Shown here: positions 1 to 9,299 of the stretch, piece after piece
How positions within the stretch are numbered: the stretch's first letter is position 1
How the letters are laid out: the number at the start of each line of letters is the position of its first letter
Source: Hymenobacter setariae
GTDB lineage: Bacteria; Bacteroidota; Bacteroidia; Cytophagales; Hymenobacteraceae
Length of the DNA: 64,000 nucleotides
NCBI RefSeq assembly: GCF_007713685.1
Contig: NZ_VMRJ01000003.1
Location: 496,001 to 560,000, forward strand
Direction of reading: 5' to 3'
Made by a program: the position numbers and the translations under genes
The notes under the pieces: model-generated
What the model saw: the letters and a program-made list of their open reading frames with translations, nothing else
Database searches by the model: none
What the model was told of the DNA's origin: nothing

Positions 1-1132
1 AGTAGCCCTCTTCTAGGTCGTCTAGGTTATAGGTGGAGCCACTGCGCCGAAAAAACCGTTCGGCGTAGCCATTCTGGTCAGCCCGCAGGCCCTGCACCCG
101 CACCTGCACGAAGCGCGGCGTGGGCGCCGCCTGCTGAAAAGCCAGGCGGCGGCGTTGCAACTCCAAGGTATCGACCCGGCGGCCGATGCGCTGGCGAATC
201 AGGGCCAGCTTGCGCTGGGTGGCCGTGTCGCCCCGCCCGATGAGCGTGCGCGCTCGGTCAAAGTCGGTGGCCCCGATACCCTCTAGGTTGGGCTGAATAA
301 AAATACCATTGCGACCTACGCTGGTGGTGTCGGCCACGTTGGCGCCTAGGAATACCAAGGCATTGGTTAGTAGCTCGTCGTCCTTCTTAAAAGGGTATTT
401 TTCGAACGCCACATCGCCCACATTAACCCCAATAATGATATCGGGCTGAAACTCGCGGCGCATTACATCGGTGGGAAAGTTGTTGTAGATGCCGCCATCG
501 AAGAGGTAGCGCCCGTCGGGGTTGCGAATGGGGCGGAAGGCCAGCGGCACAGCCATGGAGTTGCGCACGGCATCGGCTAGGTTGCCACCCTTCTGCACCA
601 CTTGCGTGCGCGTAAAAATCTCAGCTGCCAAGCAGCGGTAAGGCACAAAGAGCTTGTCAAAATTGTAGCCACAGGTGGCGCCGGCGGGGGCTAGCAGCCG
701 GGCCAGGGCTAGGTTGAGGTTGATGTCATTGACTAGGTTGGGCACCACACGGGCGCGCAGCGCCGAGTCGATAGCCACACCCAGCCGCAGCGCCGAAGGG
801 TCGGGTTCGGCAGTGAGGTAGTTGAAGGTTTTGTCTTGAAGCTGCTTGCCCGATACCCAGTACTGAAACTGGGGCGAAAGCACAATTTGCTCAATCTCGC
901 GTGGCGAGTAGCCTGCCGAGTACATGGCGCCTACTACAGCCCCCATGCTCGTGCCAATAATGTAATCTATCGGGATGCCATTCGCCTCAAGCTGCTTGAG
1001 CACCCCAATGTGGGCCAGCCCCTTGGCACCGCCACCGCTCAGCACTAGGCCCACTTTTTGGGCGCGTAGCGAGGTCGGGCAACCTAGTAGCAACAGCAGT
1101 ACGCAAAAGGTGAAATGTAGTACTTTTATCAT
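1..1132 (-). CDS. Patatin-like phospholipase, 3' end cut by window edge
   Basis: The minus-strand frame opens at an ATG at 1132 and stays open to the left edge, so about 377 residues are visible and the C-terminus is missing. It begins with a hydrophobic export signal that contains a lipobox-like LLGC at residues 15-18. It then shows the patatin oxyanion motif GGGAKG at residues 33-38, the serine nucleophile motif GTSMG at residues 60-64, and a DGG aspartate motif around residue 210. Family knowledge: these are Ser-Asp dyad lipid acyl hydrolases. Bacteroidota members with this signal usually continue into POTRA and a BamA-like barrel, so an outer-membrane location is likely but lies beyond the edge. 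Hydrolase family is secure; the substrate is unknown. Confidence 0.9.
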   Translation of the reverse strand, partial: MIKVLHFTFCVLLLLLGCPTSLRAQKVGLVLSGGGAKGLAHIGVLKQLEANGIPIDYIIGTSMGAVVGAMYSAGYSPREIEQIVLSPQFQYWVSGKQLQDKTFNYLTAEPDPSALRLGVAIDSALRARVVPNLVNDINLNLALARLLAPAGATCGYNFDKLFVPYRCLAAEIFTRTQVVQKGGNLADAVRNSMAVPLAFRPIRNPDGRYLFDGGIYNNFPTDVMRREFQPDIIIGVNVGDVAFEKYPFKKDDELLTNALVFLGANVADTTSVGRNGIFIQPNLEGIGATDFDRARTLIGRGDTATQRKLALIRQRIGRRVDTLELQRRRLAFQQAAPTPRFVQVRVQGLRADQNGYAERFFRRSGSTYNLDDLEEGY

Positions 1133-1332
1133 ATAGTAATTTATTAGTATATTAGTGGCCCTCGCGCCTTACGCCGGAACCGAAAGGGTAGTTGCTCGCG
1201 AGGCCAGTTGCAGGAGCTACTATATCGAGTATTTGTTTAACAAATTGATAATTAGAGTTAAACATCTAGGCAAAAGTATCAGCTAGAAGCAACTCCTCAG
1301 CTTAAGCTGCGTTCTTTATACGTTCTACTCTA

Positions 1333-1830
1333 ATGGCCTCCCTGATGAAGACTCCAACCCCTGCCGATGACGCCAGTAGCACTCCGGCCCGCAAACGTAC
1401 CAAAACTCGGCCCGCAGCCCGCCGGCGCACCCTCGAAAATACGTACTCCGACCCCGCCCTTCGCGAGCGGCTAAAAGATGAAATTCGCGCCGCCTCCAAG
1501 GGTGGAGAGCCCGGTACTTGGAGCGCGCGCAAGTCGCAGCTCCTTACGCTGGCTTACCAAAAAGCTGGTGGTGGTTACATCAATCGCCACCCTAACTCCA
1601 AGCAAAAAGACCTGAAGGAGTGGACCAAGCAAGACTGGAAAACGGCCGACGGCAAGCCCGCTCGGCGTGCCAGTGGCACCACCCGCTACCTACCCAACAA
1701 AGCCTGGGATGAACTAAGTGATGCAGAGAAAAAGGCAACCAATGATAAGAAGAAAGCAGGCTCCAAAGCCGGCGAGCACGTAGTAGCCAACACGACCGCC
1801 GCCAAGAAGGCCCGCAAGAAAGCCGAGTAG
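1333..1830 (+). CDS. DUF5872 family basic protein
   Basis: This is a 165-residue protein very rich in Lys, Arg and Ala. Its centre, residues about 38-125, has the DUF5872 pattern: YSDPALRERLKDEI, then KGGEPGTWSARKSQLL, then KAGGGY, as I remember that family. The N- and C-terminal tails are low-complexity and highly charged, as in nucleic-acid-associated proteins. No signal peptide or membrane segment is visible. MASLM offers ATG starts at residues 1 and 5, and the upstream one was kept. It stands alone, divergent from the patatin gene across a 200-bp gap. Function is not known. DNA or RNA association is only an inference from charge. Confidence 0.8.
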   Translation: MASLMKTPTPADDASSTPARKRTKTRPAARRRTLENTYSDPALRERLKDEIRAASKGGEPGTWSARKSQLLTLAYQKAGGGYINRHPNSKQKDLKEWTKQDWKTADGKPARRASGTTRYLPNKAWDELSDAEKKATNDKKKAGSKAGEHVVANTTAAKKARKKAE

Positions 1831-1948
1831 CCTTCGCCTAGGTCGTGCCTTACACGCAGCCTTGAGGCAAACCACTACTGTCTGCTTTGCACTCTCAACC
1901 AGCAAACAACTCCTGCCCGCGTGCTGCGGGCAGAAGAAAGCCGTGTGG

Positions 1949-3214
1949 CTATGCTTGGCTCAACAGCATTTCGGCAGCTTGCCGGCCTGTGCCTAGGGCC
2001 GCATTGAGCGAAGGATAAGACACCCAGTCGCCACAGCGCAGCAGCGTCTCACCCAGGCGCAGCGGCTGCTGCGGTGGCTGGCCGGGGCCATACACGGGCA
2101 AAGCCTGCGGAATATGGTAGGTGCGCACATGCTGCCATAGCGCCGCCGTGGGCCCAAACCACGCGGCCAACTCGGTGCGGAGCCGGGCCGTGAGGTCTTC
2201 GTCGCTGAGGCCGTGCTCGCCATGGGTACTCACCGAGATAAGCCCTTGGCCACTAGGTGCCACCTCGGGACTGACTTCGGTCGGAAAGGCTACGTTGTGC
2301 ACCAGCGTATTAGGGGCGGCGTTTAGGTGAAGCAGCCGGCGCCCGTGGCTGGGTGCCGCCCCCGCCGTGGTAAAATACGTGCAGGTGGTGGCCCGGGCTG
2401 CCGGGGCGGTTCCAGCCTCTTCGCCGAGCAACTGCGCGGCCGCTGGCCCATCGGTAGCTAGCACGGTAGCAGCCGCGCGCAGGGTTTCGCCCGAGGCGAG
2501 GCGCACAGCGCGGCCGCCTTCCAGTACTGCCGCCACGGGCGTATGCAGGCGCACGGTACCGGCCGGTAGGCGGGCAGCCAACTGCTCGGGTAACTGCTGC
2601 ATACCTAGGGCTGGCACGGCGGCATTACCGCGCGAAAACTGTTGAAACACGAAAGCAAAGAAATTGCTGGCCGTGCCTAGGTCGCGGGCGAGGTATACCC
2701 CACCGAAGAAGGGCCGAAAGAAGCTATCAATAATCTGCTCGCTCCACCCATAATGTCGTAAAAAGCTCAGCGTCGTTTCGGAAGGGCGAGCTAGTAACTG
2801 CTCAGGCGATTGGCCTTGCAGCTGAGCCACAAATTTGGCAATGAGCATTTTGTCTGAAAAGGTGCCAATGGGCGAGCCTAGGGCCGCAAAAGCAGCCAGC
2901 GGTACGCGCATAGGGTTTTCCAGTACAGTTTCCTTGCCATTGGCGAGCCGAATTACTGCGCCCGATTCGTAATTTTTGAGCCGCAGCGAGCCGTAGTCGA
3001 ACATGCGCCGCGCCTCGGGGTAGTCAGTTAGCAAAATTTGAAAACCGCGGTCGAGCCGAAAGCCATCCGGCGTCACGTCGGTACGTACACGCCCACCCAC
3101 GGCATCAGCCGCTTCGAGCACCACCGACGAGCGCCCCGCGCGGTGCAGCCAATTGGCACAGGCCAGGCCCGCCATCCCGGCGCCAATGATGATAACAGGG
3201 TACTCTTCAGGCAT
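1949..3214 (-). CDS. NAD(P)/FAD-dependent amine-oxidase-like oxidoreductase
   Basis: The 421-residue protein starts at MPEEYPV. A start ten codons upstream is possible, but the dinucleotide-binding fold begins right after MPEEYP. The Rossmann motif GAGMAG is followed by the acidic strand end VVLEAADAVGGRVRTD, the classic FAD-binding signature of the amine oxidase, protoporphyrinogen oxidase and phytoene desaturase superfamily. The C-terminal GD motif (CGDWVSYPSLNAAL) fits the second FAD contact. It is monocistronic in this view, with a 222-bp gap to its right. The substrate cannot be read from the sequence. No carotenoid genes adjoin it, so a desaturase role is not supported. Confidence 0.85.
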   Translation of the reverse strand: MPEEYPVIIIGAGMAGLACANWLHRAGRSSVVLEAADAVGGRVRTDVTPDGFRLDRGFQILLTDYPEARRMFDYGSLRLKNYESGAVIRLANGKETVLENPMRVPLAAFAALGSPIGTFSDKMLIAKFVAQLQGQSPEQLLARPSETTLSFLRHYGWSEQIIDSFFRPFFGGVYLARDLGTASNFFAFVFQQFSRGNAAVPALGMQQLPEQLAARLPAGTVRLHTPVAAVLEGGRAVRLASGETLRAAATVLATDGPAAAQLLGEEAGTAPAARATTCTYFTTAGAAPSHGRRLLHLNAAPNTLVHNVAFPTEVSPEVAPSGQGLISVSTHGEHGLSDEDLTARLRTELAAWFGPTAALWQHVRTYHIPQALPVYGPGQPPQQPLRLGETLLRCGDWVSYPSLNAALGTGRQAAEMLLSQA

Positions 3215-3436
3215 CAGCTTAAAAACAAATTCACCAACAAACACACACCAACTGGCGGCCAGCTACTACTGCCGGTGGCCTACCTACGCAAAAAGCGCTA
3301 CCTAGGACGAAAAAAACAGTTCTACACAAGTGCGGTACACCAATAGCAACGTTGCTTAGTGGGCGTAGTATAGGCCAGGGCTGCACTAGCACAGCTACGT
3401 GGGGCACTTGGGGGAGCGAGATAATCCTTGCAGCTT

Positions 3437-4132
3437 TTAAAAAAGCTTAGGCATCTTGTGTTCCTTCCACTTCTTGCGCGTTTTCAAGGTGTAAAACTCA
3501 GCCACCCCATCGCGCTCCAGCGTCACTTGCCAGGCACCTAGGACCTGGCCGGTTTGCCGGCCTACGGCGCGTAGGCCAGGGTGCTGGGCTTGCAGCAGCT
3601 TGGCCTCGGCAGCGGTGAGGTCGCGGCCCGGCTGGCCGTGGCAGCGCAGGCACAGGTTATTGCGCAGCACAATTGGCCGCTGGTAGTAAAAGGTATCGGC
3701 GGCCGGGCGGCCGATGAGGCGCAGCGTATCGGGCTGCAAGCCCGCCGCCGTCACGGCTGCCGAAGTGGGTCCGGCGGCCCCGGACTGCCACTCTACCCGG
3801 CGCGGATTGGTGCGCCACTTGCGCGCCATCGAGTCAACGGCCGGGTAAGTCTGCGGGCGGCAGAAATTGGCGGCTTTGGCCACGCCACCGGCCGCCAGTT
3901 CGCGGGCGAGGGTGCGGCGCAGCAGCGTGTCAGCGTATGCCGTGAGCGAGTCGCCGGCCCAGCGCGTGGCGTGCAGCAAGTCGTTAGGTGTGATGCGCTT
4001 AACCTCCCAGTTGGCCGTTTCCTCAGCTATTTGCTTGGTGCCAGGCAAATGGTTTATTTGGTCGGGCCGGCAGGAAGCCAGCGCCAGCAGTAGCCCTAGG
4101 GCATAGGTCAGATTGATTTTCGACAAAATCAT
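3437..4132 (-). CDS. DUF3365 (Tll0287-like) haem c lipoprotein
   Basis: This is a 231-residue exported protein. Residues 1-21 form a lipoprotein signal ending in LASC, so it is probably lipid-anchored in the periplasm or outer membrane. The rest matches the DUF3365/Tll0287-like domain, a PAS-like haem-binding fold. One c-type haem motif CLRCH is present at about residue 159. The ACTxG-like N-terminal part, with KAANFC and RRTNP-like strings (KWRTNPRRVEW), also fits the family. It lies just downstream of thrC on the same strand, across an 86-bp gap, but the function is unrelated. A redox or small-ligand sensing role is inferred from the family; the partner is unknown. Confidence 0.85.
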   Translation of the reverse strand: MILSKINLTYALGLLLALASCRPDQINHLPGTKQIAEETANWEVKRITPNDLLHATRWAGDSLTAYADTLLRRTLARELAAGGVAKAANFCRPQTYPAVDSMARKWRTNPRRVEWQSGAAGPTSAAVTAAGLQPDTLRLIGRPAADTFYYQRPIVLRNNLCLRCHGQPGRDLTAAEAKLLQAQHPGLRAVGRQTGQVLGAWQVTLERDGVAEFYTLKTRKKWKEHKMPKLF

Positions 4133-4218
4133 ACTGCTGCCAACTGCTGAGGCCCCCCGAAGGTTGCGGCATTAGTAGAATAGTAGCTCGGGCTTGGTAG
4201 CCCAAGCCACGTATTGGG

Positions 4219-5511
4219 TTATTGGAGCAGCCACTCGCGCAGCGACTCGTAGCTCGGCGCTAGCGGTACGCTTTGCTTGGGCTTCTCTAGAAGGTAATGC
4301 AGGGCGGAGGGTAGCTCTACCTTGCGGCCGATGAGCGGCTCAACCACTTCCGGAAACTTGACCGGGTGCGCTGTGGCTAGCAAGAAGCCGGCGGCAGCCG
4401 GGTACTCGCGCAAGTAGTTTTCAAGCGCAAAAAACGCCACCGCGCCGTGCGGGTCGAGCAGGTAATCATGCTCAGCTTGCACCCGCTGGATAGTAGCGCT
4501 GGTGTCAGCATCGCTCACGGTATAGCCGCTCAGTAGCTGGCTGATGGTGGCGTGCTCGTGCTTGAACAGCTCCAGGATGCGCACAAAGTTGCTGGGGTGG
4601 CCCACGTCCATGGCATTGGAAATGGTCGCTACGGCCGTTTTAGGAGTGAAGATGGCTGTGCGCAGGTACTCAGCGCCGGCGTCATTGGCATTGCACGCCG
4701 CAATGAAGTGGCCCACCGGCAGCCCCGAGGCGTGGGCCAGTAGCCCAGCGCACAGGTTGCCGAAGTTGCCGCTGGGCACTGCTACCACCGGCGGCGCGGC
4801 GGGCGCCCATTGCTGCATGGCAAAGAGATAATACAGCTGCTGCGGCAGCCAACGGGCCACGTTGATAGAGTTAGCCGACGTGAGGGTGCGGCGGCTGGTC
4901 AGGCCTTCGTCCAGAAAAGCTTGCTTCACTAGGCGCTGGCAGTCGTCGAAGTTGCCTTCGACTTCCAGCGCCGTAATATTCTGCCCTAGGGTCGTGAGCT
5001 GCAATTCTTGCAGCGGGCTCACCTTGCCCGAAGGGTACAGAATAACCACCTCTACACCCAGCACGCCCAAAAAGCCGTGCGCTACGGCCCCACCCGTATC
5101 GCCGGAGGTAGCTACCAGCACCGTTACCGGGGCTGTTTCGCCCTGCGAAAAGTACCCTAGGCAGCGGCTCATAAACCGGGCGCCTACGTCCTTAAATGCC
5201 AGCGTCGGCCCATGAAACAGCTCCAGCGAGCTAATGTGCTCGGTCACCGGCACCAGCGGAAATTCAAAATTGACCGTTTCGGCGCAGATGCGGCGTAAGT
5301 CGGCCTCCGGGATGGTATCGCCCACGTAGGGCCGCATCACCTCGCAGGCAATATCGGCCTGCGACAGGCGCGGCAAATCGCGCAGAAACTCCGCCGAGAA
5401 CTTCGGAATATTTTCGGGAAAATACAGGCCGCCATCCGGTGCCTGCCCGGCAATGGTAGCCGTGCGAAAATCGACGGGCGGTGACTGGCGGTTGAGGCTA
5501 TAGTAAAGCAT
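4219..5511 (-). CDS. thrC: Threonine synthase
   Basis: The 430-residue cytosolic PLP enzyme converts O-phospho-L-homoserine to L-threonine, the last step of the pathway. The N-terminal domain reads MLYYSLN and then APDGGLYFPE, as in the long (ThrC1-type) threonine synthases. The PLP lysine sits in LAFKDVGARF at about residue 107. SGDTGGAVAHGF and the glycine-rich PSGNFGNLCAG are PLP-phosphate contacts. Length is normal for the family. It is the last gene of thrA-thrB-thrC. The 122-bp gap to thrB is almost filled by an inverted repeat, which could modulate thrC expression. Confidence 0.97.
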   Translation of the reverse strand: MLYYSLNRQSPPVDFRTATIAGQAPDGGLYFPENIPKFSAEFLRDLPRLSQADIACEVMRPYVGDTIPEADLRRICAETVNFEFPLVPVTEHISSLELFHGPTLAFKDVGARFMSRCLGYFSQGETAPVTVLVATSGDTGGAVAHGFLGVLGVEVVILYPSGKVSPLQELQLTTLGQNITALEVEGNFDDCQRLVKQAFLDEGLTSRRTLTSANSINVARWLPQQLYYLFAMQQWAPAAPPVVAVPSGNFGNLCAGLLAHASGLPVGHFIAACNANDAGAEYLRTAIFTPKTAVATISNAMDVGHPSNFVRILELFKHEHATISQLLSGYTVSDADTSATIQRVQAEHDYLLDPHGAVAFFALENYLREYPAAAGFLLATAHPVKFPEVVEPLIGRKVELPSALHYLLEKPKQSVPLAPSYESLREWLLQ

Positions 5512-5531
5512 GGTACTTTAGAAAGGCGTTA

Positions 5532-5624
5532 GTCATGTAGAGCGCAGTGAAGCATCTCGCCCGCGCCGTTACTGATGTATTAATTACTGCGCCACGCGAG
5601 ATGCTTCGCTACGCTCTGCATGAC
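5532..5624. repeat. Long intergenic palindrome between thrB and thrC (GTCATG family)
   Basis: Inverted repeat with arms of about 29 bp (5532-5560 and 5596-5624) that differ at three positions and enclose a 35-bp loop. The outer ends read GTCATG and CATGAC, and the inner arm contains GAAGCATCTCGC. It shares these ends with the copies at 57257 and, more distantly, at 32478. It lies inside the thr operon without touching either gene. Confidence 0.9.
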
Positions 5625-5633
5625 GTTTGTGCT

Positions 5634-6572
5634 TTAATTAACTGACACCACCCGGGCGCCTTCGCTCGCAATGGGCCCCACGTGCAGGTGGAACTCGATT
5701 CCCATTTTCTGGTACACGCGGCCCATGGCCTCGGCGGCGGCGTGTGCTGTAGCTTCGTTTTGGTTTAGCATAAAGATGGAAGGGCCAGAGCCCGAAATGC
5801 CACCCCCTAGGGCCCCTGCAGCCAGCGCCCGCTGCTTGGCATCGGCTAGGCCAGGGATGAGAGCCGCCCGCGCTGGCTCCACAATGTAGTCTTCGAGGGC
5901 TCGGCTAATAAGCTCGCTATCATGCGTGAGGAAGCCAGCTACTAGGCCACCCACGTTGGCCCACTGGCGCACAGCCAATGAGAGCGGCACCTGGGTCGGT
6001 AGTACGGCGCGGGCTTCACGAGTTTTGACCTCAAACTGCGGGTGCACCACCGCCACCCACAGCGGCGGGGCTGGCAGGGCCACTACATCGAGCACCGGCT
6101 GCACCGCTCGCACCAGCGTAAAGCCGCCGCACACGGCCGGCGCGATGTTATCGGCGTGGCGCACGCCCGAGGCTACGGCCTCGCCATACATGGCTAGGTC
6201 TACCAGCTTCTTGTTGTCGAAGCGGTTACCCAGCAAGGCATTAGCGGCTACTACAGCACCGGCGGCACTGGCGGCACTGCTACCAATGCCGCTACCCGGC
6301 CGAATGCCTTTCGTAATCTCTACCTCAAACCCGATGGGCTCGGGCACCTCGCGCAGTAGCGCCAGCAAGGCGGCGCCGGCCACGTTGCGGTAGGGGTCGG
6401 TGGGCAGGTCGTAGTTGTCGAGGTGCCGGATAACGAGACCCGGCTGGTCGCGCCGCGTAAGGCGCACCGTGTCATACGGCGCCGTGAGGCAGATGCCTAG
6501 CACGTCGAAGCCACAGCCGACGTTGGCAATGGTGGCCGGCGCGTGCACCGTGACGGAAGAGGGGAGAGACAT
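5634..6572 (-). CDS. thrB: Homoserine kinase
   Basis: The protein of 312 residues from MSLPSS is a GHMP-family kinase that phosphorylates L-homoserine for ThrC. Motif 1 is VHAPATIANVGCGFDVLG near the N-terminus. The ATP-binding glycine loop is GSGIGSSAASAAGA at about residue 90. The C-terminal motif 3 GGGISGSGPS is at about residue 255. A start eight codons further upstream is open but would reach toward the neighbouring inverted repeat and adds non-conserved residues, so the MSLPSS start was chosen. It lies between thrA and thrC, with a palindrome in the gap on each side, and acts in the cytoplasm. Confidence 0.96.
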   Translation of the reverse strand: MSLPSSVTVHAPATIANVGCGFDVLGICLTAPYDTVRLTRRDQPGLVIRHLDNYDLPTDPYRNVAGAALLALLREVPEPIGFEVEITKGIRPGSGIGSSAASAAGAVVAANALLGNRFDNKKLVDLAMYGEAVASGVRHADNIAPAVCGGFTLVRAVQPVLDVVALPAPPLWVAVVHPQFEVKTREARAVLPTQVPLSLAVRQWANVGGLVAGFLTHDSELISRALEDYIVEPARAALIPGLADAKQRALAAGALGGGISGSGPSIFMLNQNEATAHAAAEAMGRVYQKMGIEFHLHVGPIASEGARVVSVN

Positions 6573-6590
6573 GAGCGTAATAAGCACGTT

Positions 6591-6680
6591 TGTCATTGCG
6601 AGCGCAGCGAAGCAATCGCATCAGGACGAGCCGTTCTAGTACTGGCTAGGTGCGATTGCTTCGCTGCGCTCGCAATGACA
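6591..6680. repeat. Perfect palindrome between thrA and thrB (GTCATTGCGAG family)
   Basis: Two 30-bp arms (6591-6620 and 6651-6680) are exact reverse complements and flank a 30-bp loop. The arm starts TGTCATTGCGAG and contains CAGCGAAGCAATCGC. I recall this sequence family as widely scattered in Bacteroidota and other genomes. It fills almost all of the 120 bp between thrA and the chosen thrB start. Translating it gives the well-known spurious string CERSEAI, which is not a protein. Confidence 0.95.
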
Positions 6681-6692
6681 GGCGTTTTCGGA

Positions 6693-9143
6693 TTACAGCC
6701 TGGCAGCCCGAATGATGTCAGCAAACACACCCGAGGCCGTGACCTCGGCACCTGCACCAGCGCCCTTTACCACCAGCGGCTGTTCGGGGTAGCGGTCGGT
6801 GTAGAAAAGTACCACGTTGTCTTTGCCGCGTAGCTCGTAGAGGTCATGGCCAGGAGCTATCTGCTGCAAGCCCACTGAAGCCTGGCCGTCGGCGTACTGG
6901 GCCACAAACTTGAGGCGCTTGCCTTGGCTGGCCGCTGCATCGTAGAGCGCCCGAAAATGCGGCTCGTGTACGGCCAGCTCTTTATAGAAGGCCGCCACGT
7001 CGCCTTCGAGGCAAGAAGCCGGCAGGAAGCTTTCGTTAGCTACATCGCTCATTTCCAATTGCTGCCCGGCTTCGCGAGCTAGGATGAGAATTTTGCGGGC
7101 CACGTCTGAGCCGTTGAGGTCGAGACGCGGGTCGGGCTCAGTGTAGCCTTCAGCTTGGGCCTGCGCCACCACCTCGGCAAAGGGACGGGTACCATCGTAG
7201 TTATTAAACACGAAATTGAGCGTGCCCGACAGCACGGCCTGCATGCGGCGCACCACGTCGCCACTGCGGGTGAGGTCGGCCAGCGTGCCGATAACCGGCA
7301 GCCCAGCGCCCACGTTGGTTTCGAACAGGTACTTGGTGTTGAAGTCGCGGGCTAGCTGCTTAAGCTGGCGGTACGAGGCGTAGGCTGCCGAGGCCGCTAC
7401 CTTATTGCAGGCTACCACAGCCACACTCTTAGCCAGCAGCGGGGCATACTGGTCAGCGGCGGCCGGGTTAGCCGTCACGTCCACGAATACGCTGTTGCGC
7501 AGATTTTTATCAATGATGAGCTGCGTCAGCTCTGGCAGCGATAAGGCAGGCGCCTTATCCAGTGCTTCGGGCCAAGTGGTGAGGTCGAGGCCGCCCTCGT
7601 CGCTCACTAAGCAGTGGCGGCTATTGGCGATGGCTACCACGCGCAGGTCGAGGGCCAGCTTGTCGCGCAGGTATTCCTGCTGTTGCGCCAGCTGGCTCAG
7701 CAGCTTGCCGCCTACGTTGCCGGGACCTAGGATAAAAAGGTTGACCTGCTTGTACGTGGCCTCGAAAAACTCCTCATGCAGCACATTAATGGCCTTGCGC
7801 ACGTCGGCGGCCCGAATTACGGTCGAGATATTGCGCTCGCTCGCGCCCTGCGCAATAGCCCGGATGTTCACGCCATTGTGCCCTAGGGCACTAAACAAGC
7901 GTCCGCTGATGCCAGGGTGGTTGCGCATCATGTCGCCCACCAGGGCCACAATGGCCAAGCCGGTTTCGGGGCGCAATGGCTCTAGCCGGTCGGCCGCGAT
8001 TTCGGCGGCAAATTCCTCATCAACCACGGCTTGAGCGGCGGGCACGTCGCCCTCGTTCACACCCACGCAGATAGAATGTTCCGACGAGCTTTGCGTGATG
8101 AGCACCACGTTGATGCGGGCCCGCGCCAGCGCTGCAAACAGCCGCGCCGAAAAGCCCGGTACGCCCACCATGCCGCTGCCTTCTAGGTTAAGCAGCGCCA
8201 GATTACCGATGCTCGATAGGCCGCGCACCACGCCGATACTCGGCGGCGGGGCCACCTCCACCAGCGTACCATAATCTTGGGGCGCAAACGTGTTTTTAAT
8301 CCACATCGGGATGCCGCGCTGGCGCACCGGCTGCACCGTGGGCGCGTATAGCACCTTGGCGCCGAAGTGCGACAGTTCCATTGCCTCCTCATAGCTGATG
8401 CGCGCAATGGGCCGCGCCGAGCGCACCAGGCGCGGGTCGGCGGTGAGCATGCCACTCACATCGGTCCAGATTTCGAGCTTTTCGGCACCTAGGGCCGCCG
8501 CCAGGATAGCGGCCGTGTAGTCGGAGCCGCCCCGCCCTAGGGTAGTGGTGTGGCCTTCGGCATCGGCGGCAATGAAGCCGGGTGCCACCCACAGGTTTTC
8601 GGTAGTTTTGGCTTGGAAGTCAGCTACTAGCTGCTCGGTGGCTACCTCCTCGAGCAGGGCCATGCTAAAGCGCGAGTTGGTGCGGATGAGTTGGCGGCTA
8701 TCGGCCCAGGCGGCGGCCACGCCGCGGGCTTGCAAGGCAGCTACTACGAGGCGCGACGATAGCAGCTCGCCGTAGCTCATCAGGCGGTCTAGGGTGCGCG
8801 GCGAGAGTTCACCTAGGGCAAAAATGCCGTCGGCCAGCAGTACCAGCTCCGTAAACTGGGCCGTGAGCCAGGGTTGAATTTCGGCCTGTGCCTCGAAAGA
8901 GGGGAGGAGTTGCTCGGCAGCAGTGAAGTGGCGGGCTTCGAGCTGGCGCAGGGCTTGGCGAAAGCTTTCATCGCCGCTGGCGGCTGCGCGGCCGGCGCTA
9001 ATGAGCGCGTCGGTTGTGCCACCTAGGGCCGATACGACCAGCACCACTGGTCCGTGGGCCAGCGCGCGGGTCACGATGGCAATTACCTTCTCGATATTCT
9101 CGGCCGAGGCAACCGACGTGCCGCCGAACTTCAGAACTTGCAT
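6693..9143 (-). CDS. thrA: Bifunctional aspartokinase / homoserine dehydrogenase I
   Basis: The 816-residue fusion catalyses the first and third steps from aspartate to homoserine. Aspartokinase occupies roughly residues 1-295 and opens with the conserved KFGGTSVASAENI. It also holds the substrate motif GRGGSDYTAA. Two ACT-type regulatory domains follow at about 310-455, including VNEGDV and GASERNIS, and predict allosteric control by threonine. Homoserine dehydrogenase fills about 465-816, with the NAD-binding motif LGPGNVGGKLL and the catalytic-domain region TLNFVFNNYDG. Length matches E. coli ThrA. It is the first gene of thrABC, and no attenuator-like leader peptide was found upstream. 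Confidence 0.97.
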   Translation of the reverse strand: MQVLKFGGTSVASAENIEKVIAIVTRALAHGPVVLVVSALGGTTDALISAGRAAASGDESFRQALRQLEARHFTAAEQLLPSFEAQAEIQPWLTAQFTELVLLADGIFALGELSPRTLDRLMSYGELLSSRLVVAALQARGVAAAWADSRQLIRTNSRFSMALLEEVATEQLVADFQAKTTENLWVAPGFIAADAEGHTTTLGRGGSDYTAAILAAALGAEKLEIWTDVSGMLTADPRLVRSARPIARISYEEAMELSHFGAKVLYAPTVQPVRQRGIPMWIKNTFAPQDYGTLVEVAPPPSIGVVRGLSSIGNLALLNLEGSGMVGVPGFSARLFAALARARINVVLITQSSSEHSICVGVNEGDVPAAQAVVDEEFAAEIAADRLEPLRPETGLAIVALVGDMMRNHPGISGRLFSALGHNGVNIRAIAQGASERNISTVIRAADVRKAINVLHEEFFEATYKQVNLFILGPGNVGGKLLSQLAQQQEYLRDKLALDLRVVAIANSRHCLVSDEGGLDLTTWPEALDKAPALSLPELTQLIIDKNLRNSVFVDVTANPAAADQYAPLLAKSVAVVACNKVAASAAYASYRQLKQLARDFNTKYLFETNVGAGLPVIGTLADLTRSGDVVRRMQAVLSGTLNFVFNNYDGTRPFAEVVAQAQAEGYTEPDPRLDLNGSDVARKILILAREAGQQLEMSDVANESFLPASCLEGDVAAFYKELAVHEPHFRALYDAAASQGKRLKFVAQYADGQASVGLQQIAPGHDLYELRGKDNVVLFYTDRYPEQPLVVKGAGAGAEVTASGVFADIIRAARL

Positions 9144-9260
9144 AAAATCGACCGCCCGATTGGCCGTAGCCCGCCAGGCACTAGAGGCTCAGCGCGAGGC
9201 TAAACCAGCGTAAACAATTGGCGCGGAACGCCGACCGCAAAGGACGTTGTTACCGAGCCG

Positions 9261-9268
9261 TATCTTTG
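9261..9268 (+). promoter_or_regulatory. Bacteroidota -7 promoter element for prfA
   Basis: TATCTTTG matches the TAnnTTTG -7 consensus of the Bacteroidota housekeeping sigma factor. It lies 31 bp before the prfA ATG, so transcription should start around 9273-9275. The -33 element is weak. Confidence 0.6.
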
Positions 9269-9299
9269 CAAACTACTGACTATTTTTTCCGACCACAAA

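Noticed and set aside
6543-6833. Open frames that translate as CHCERSEAIAS and similar
   Set aside because: These are translations of the 6591-6680 palindrome and adjoining thrA antisense sequence. The CERSEAI string is a known artefact of this repeat family.
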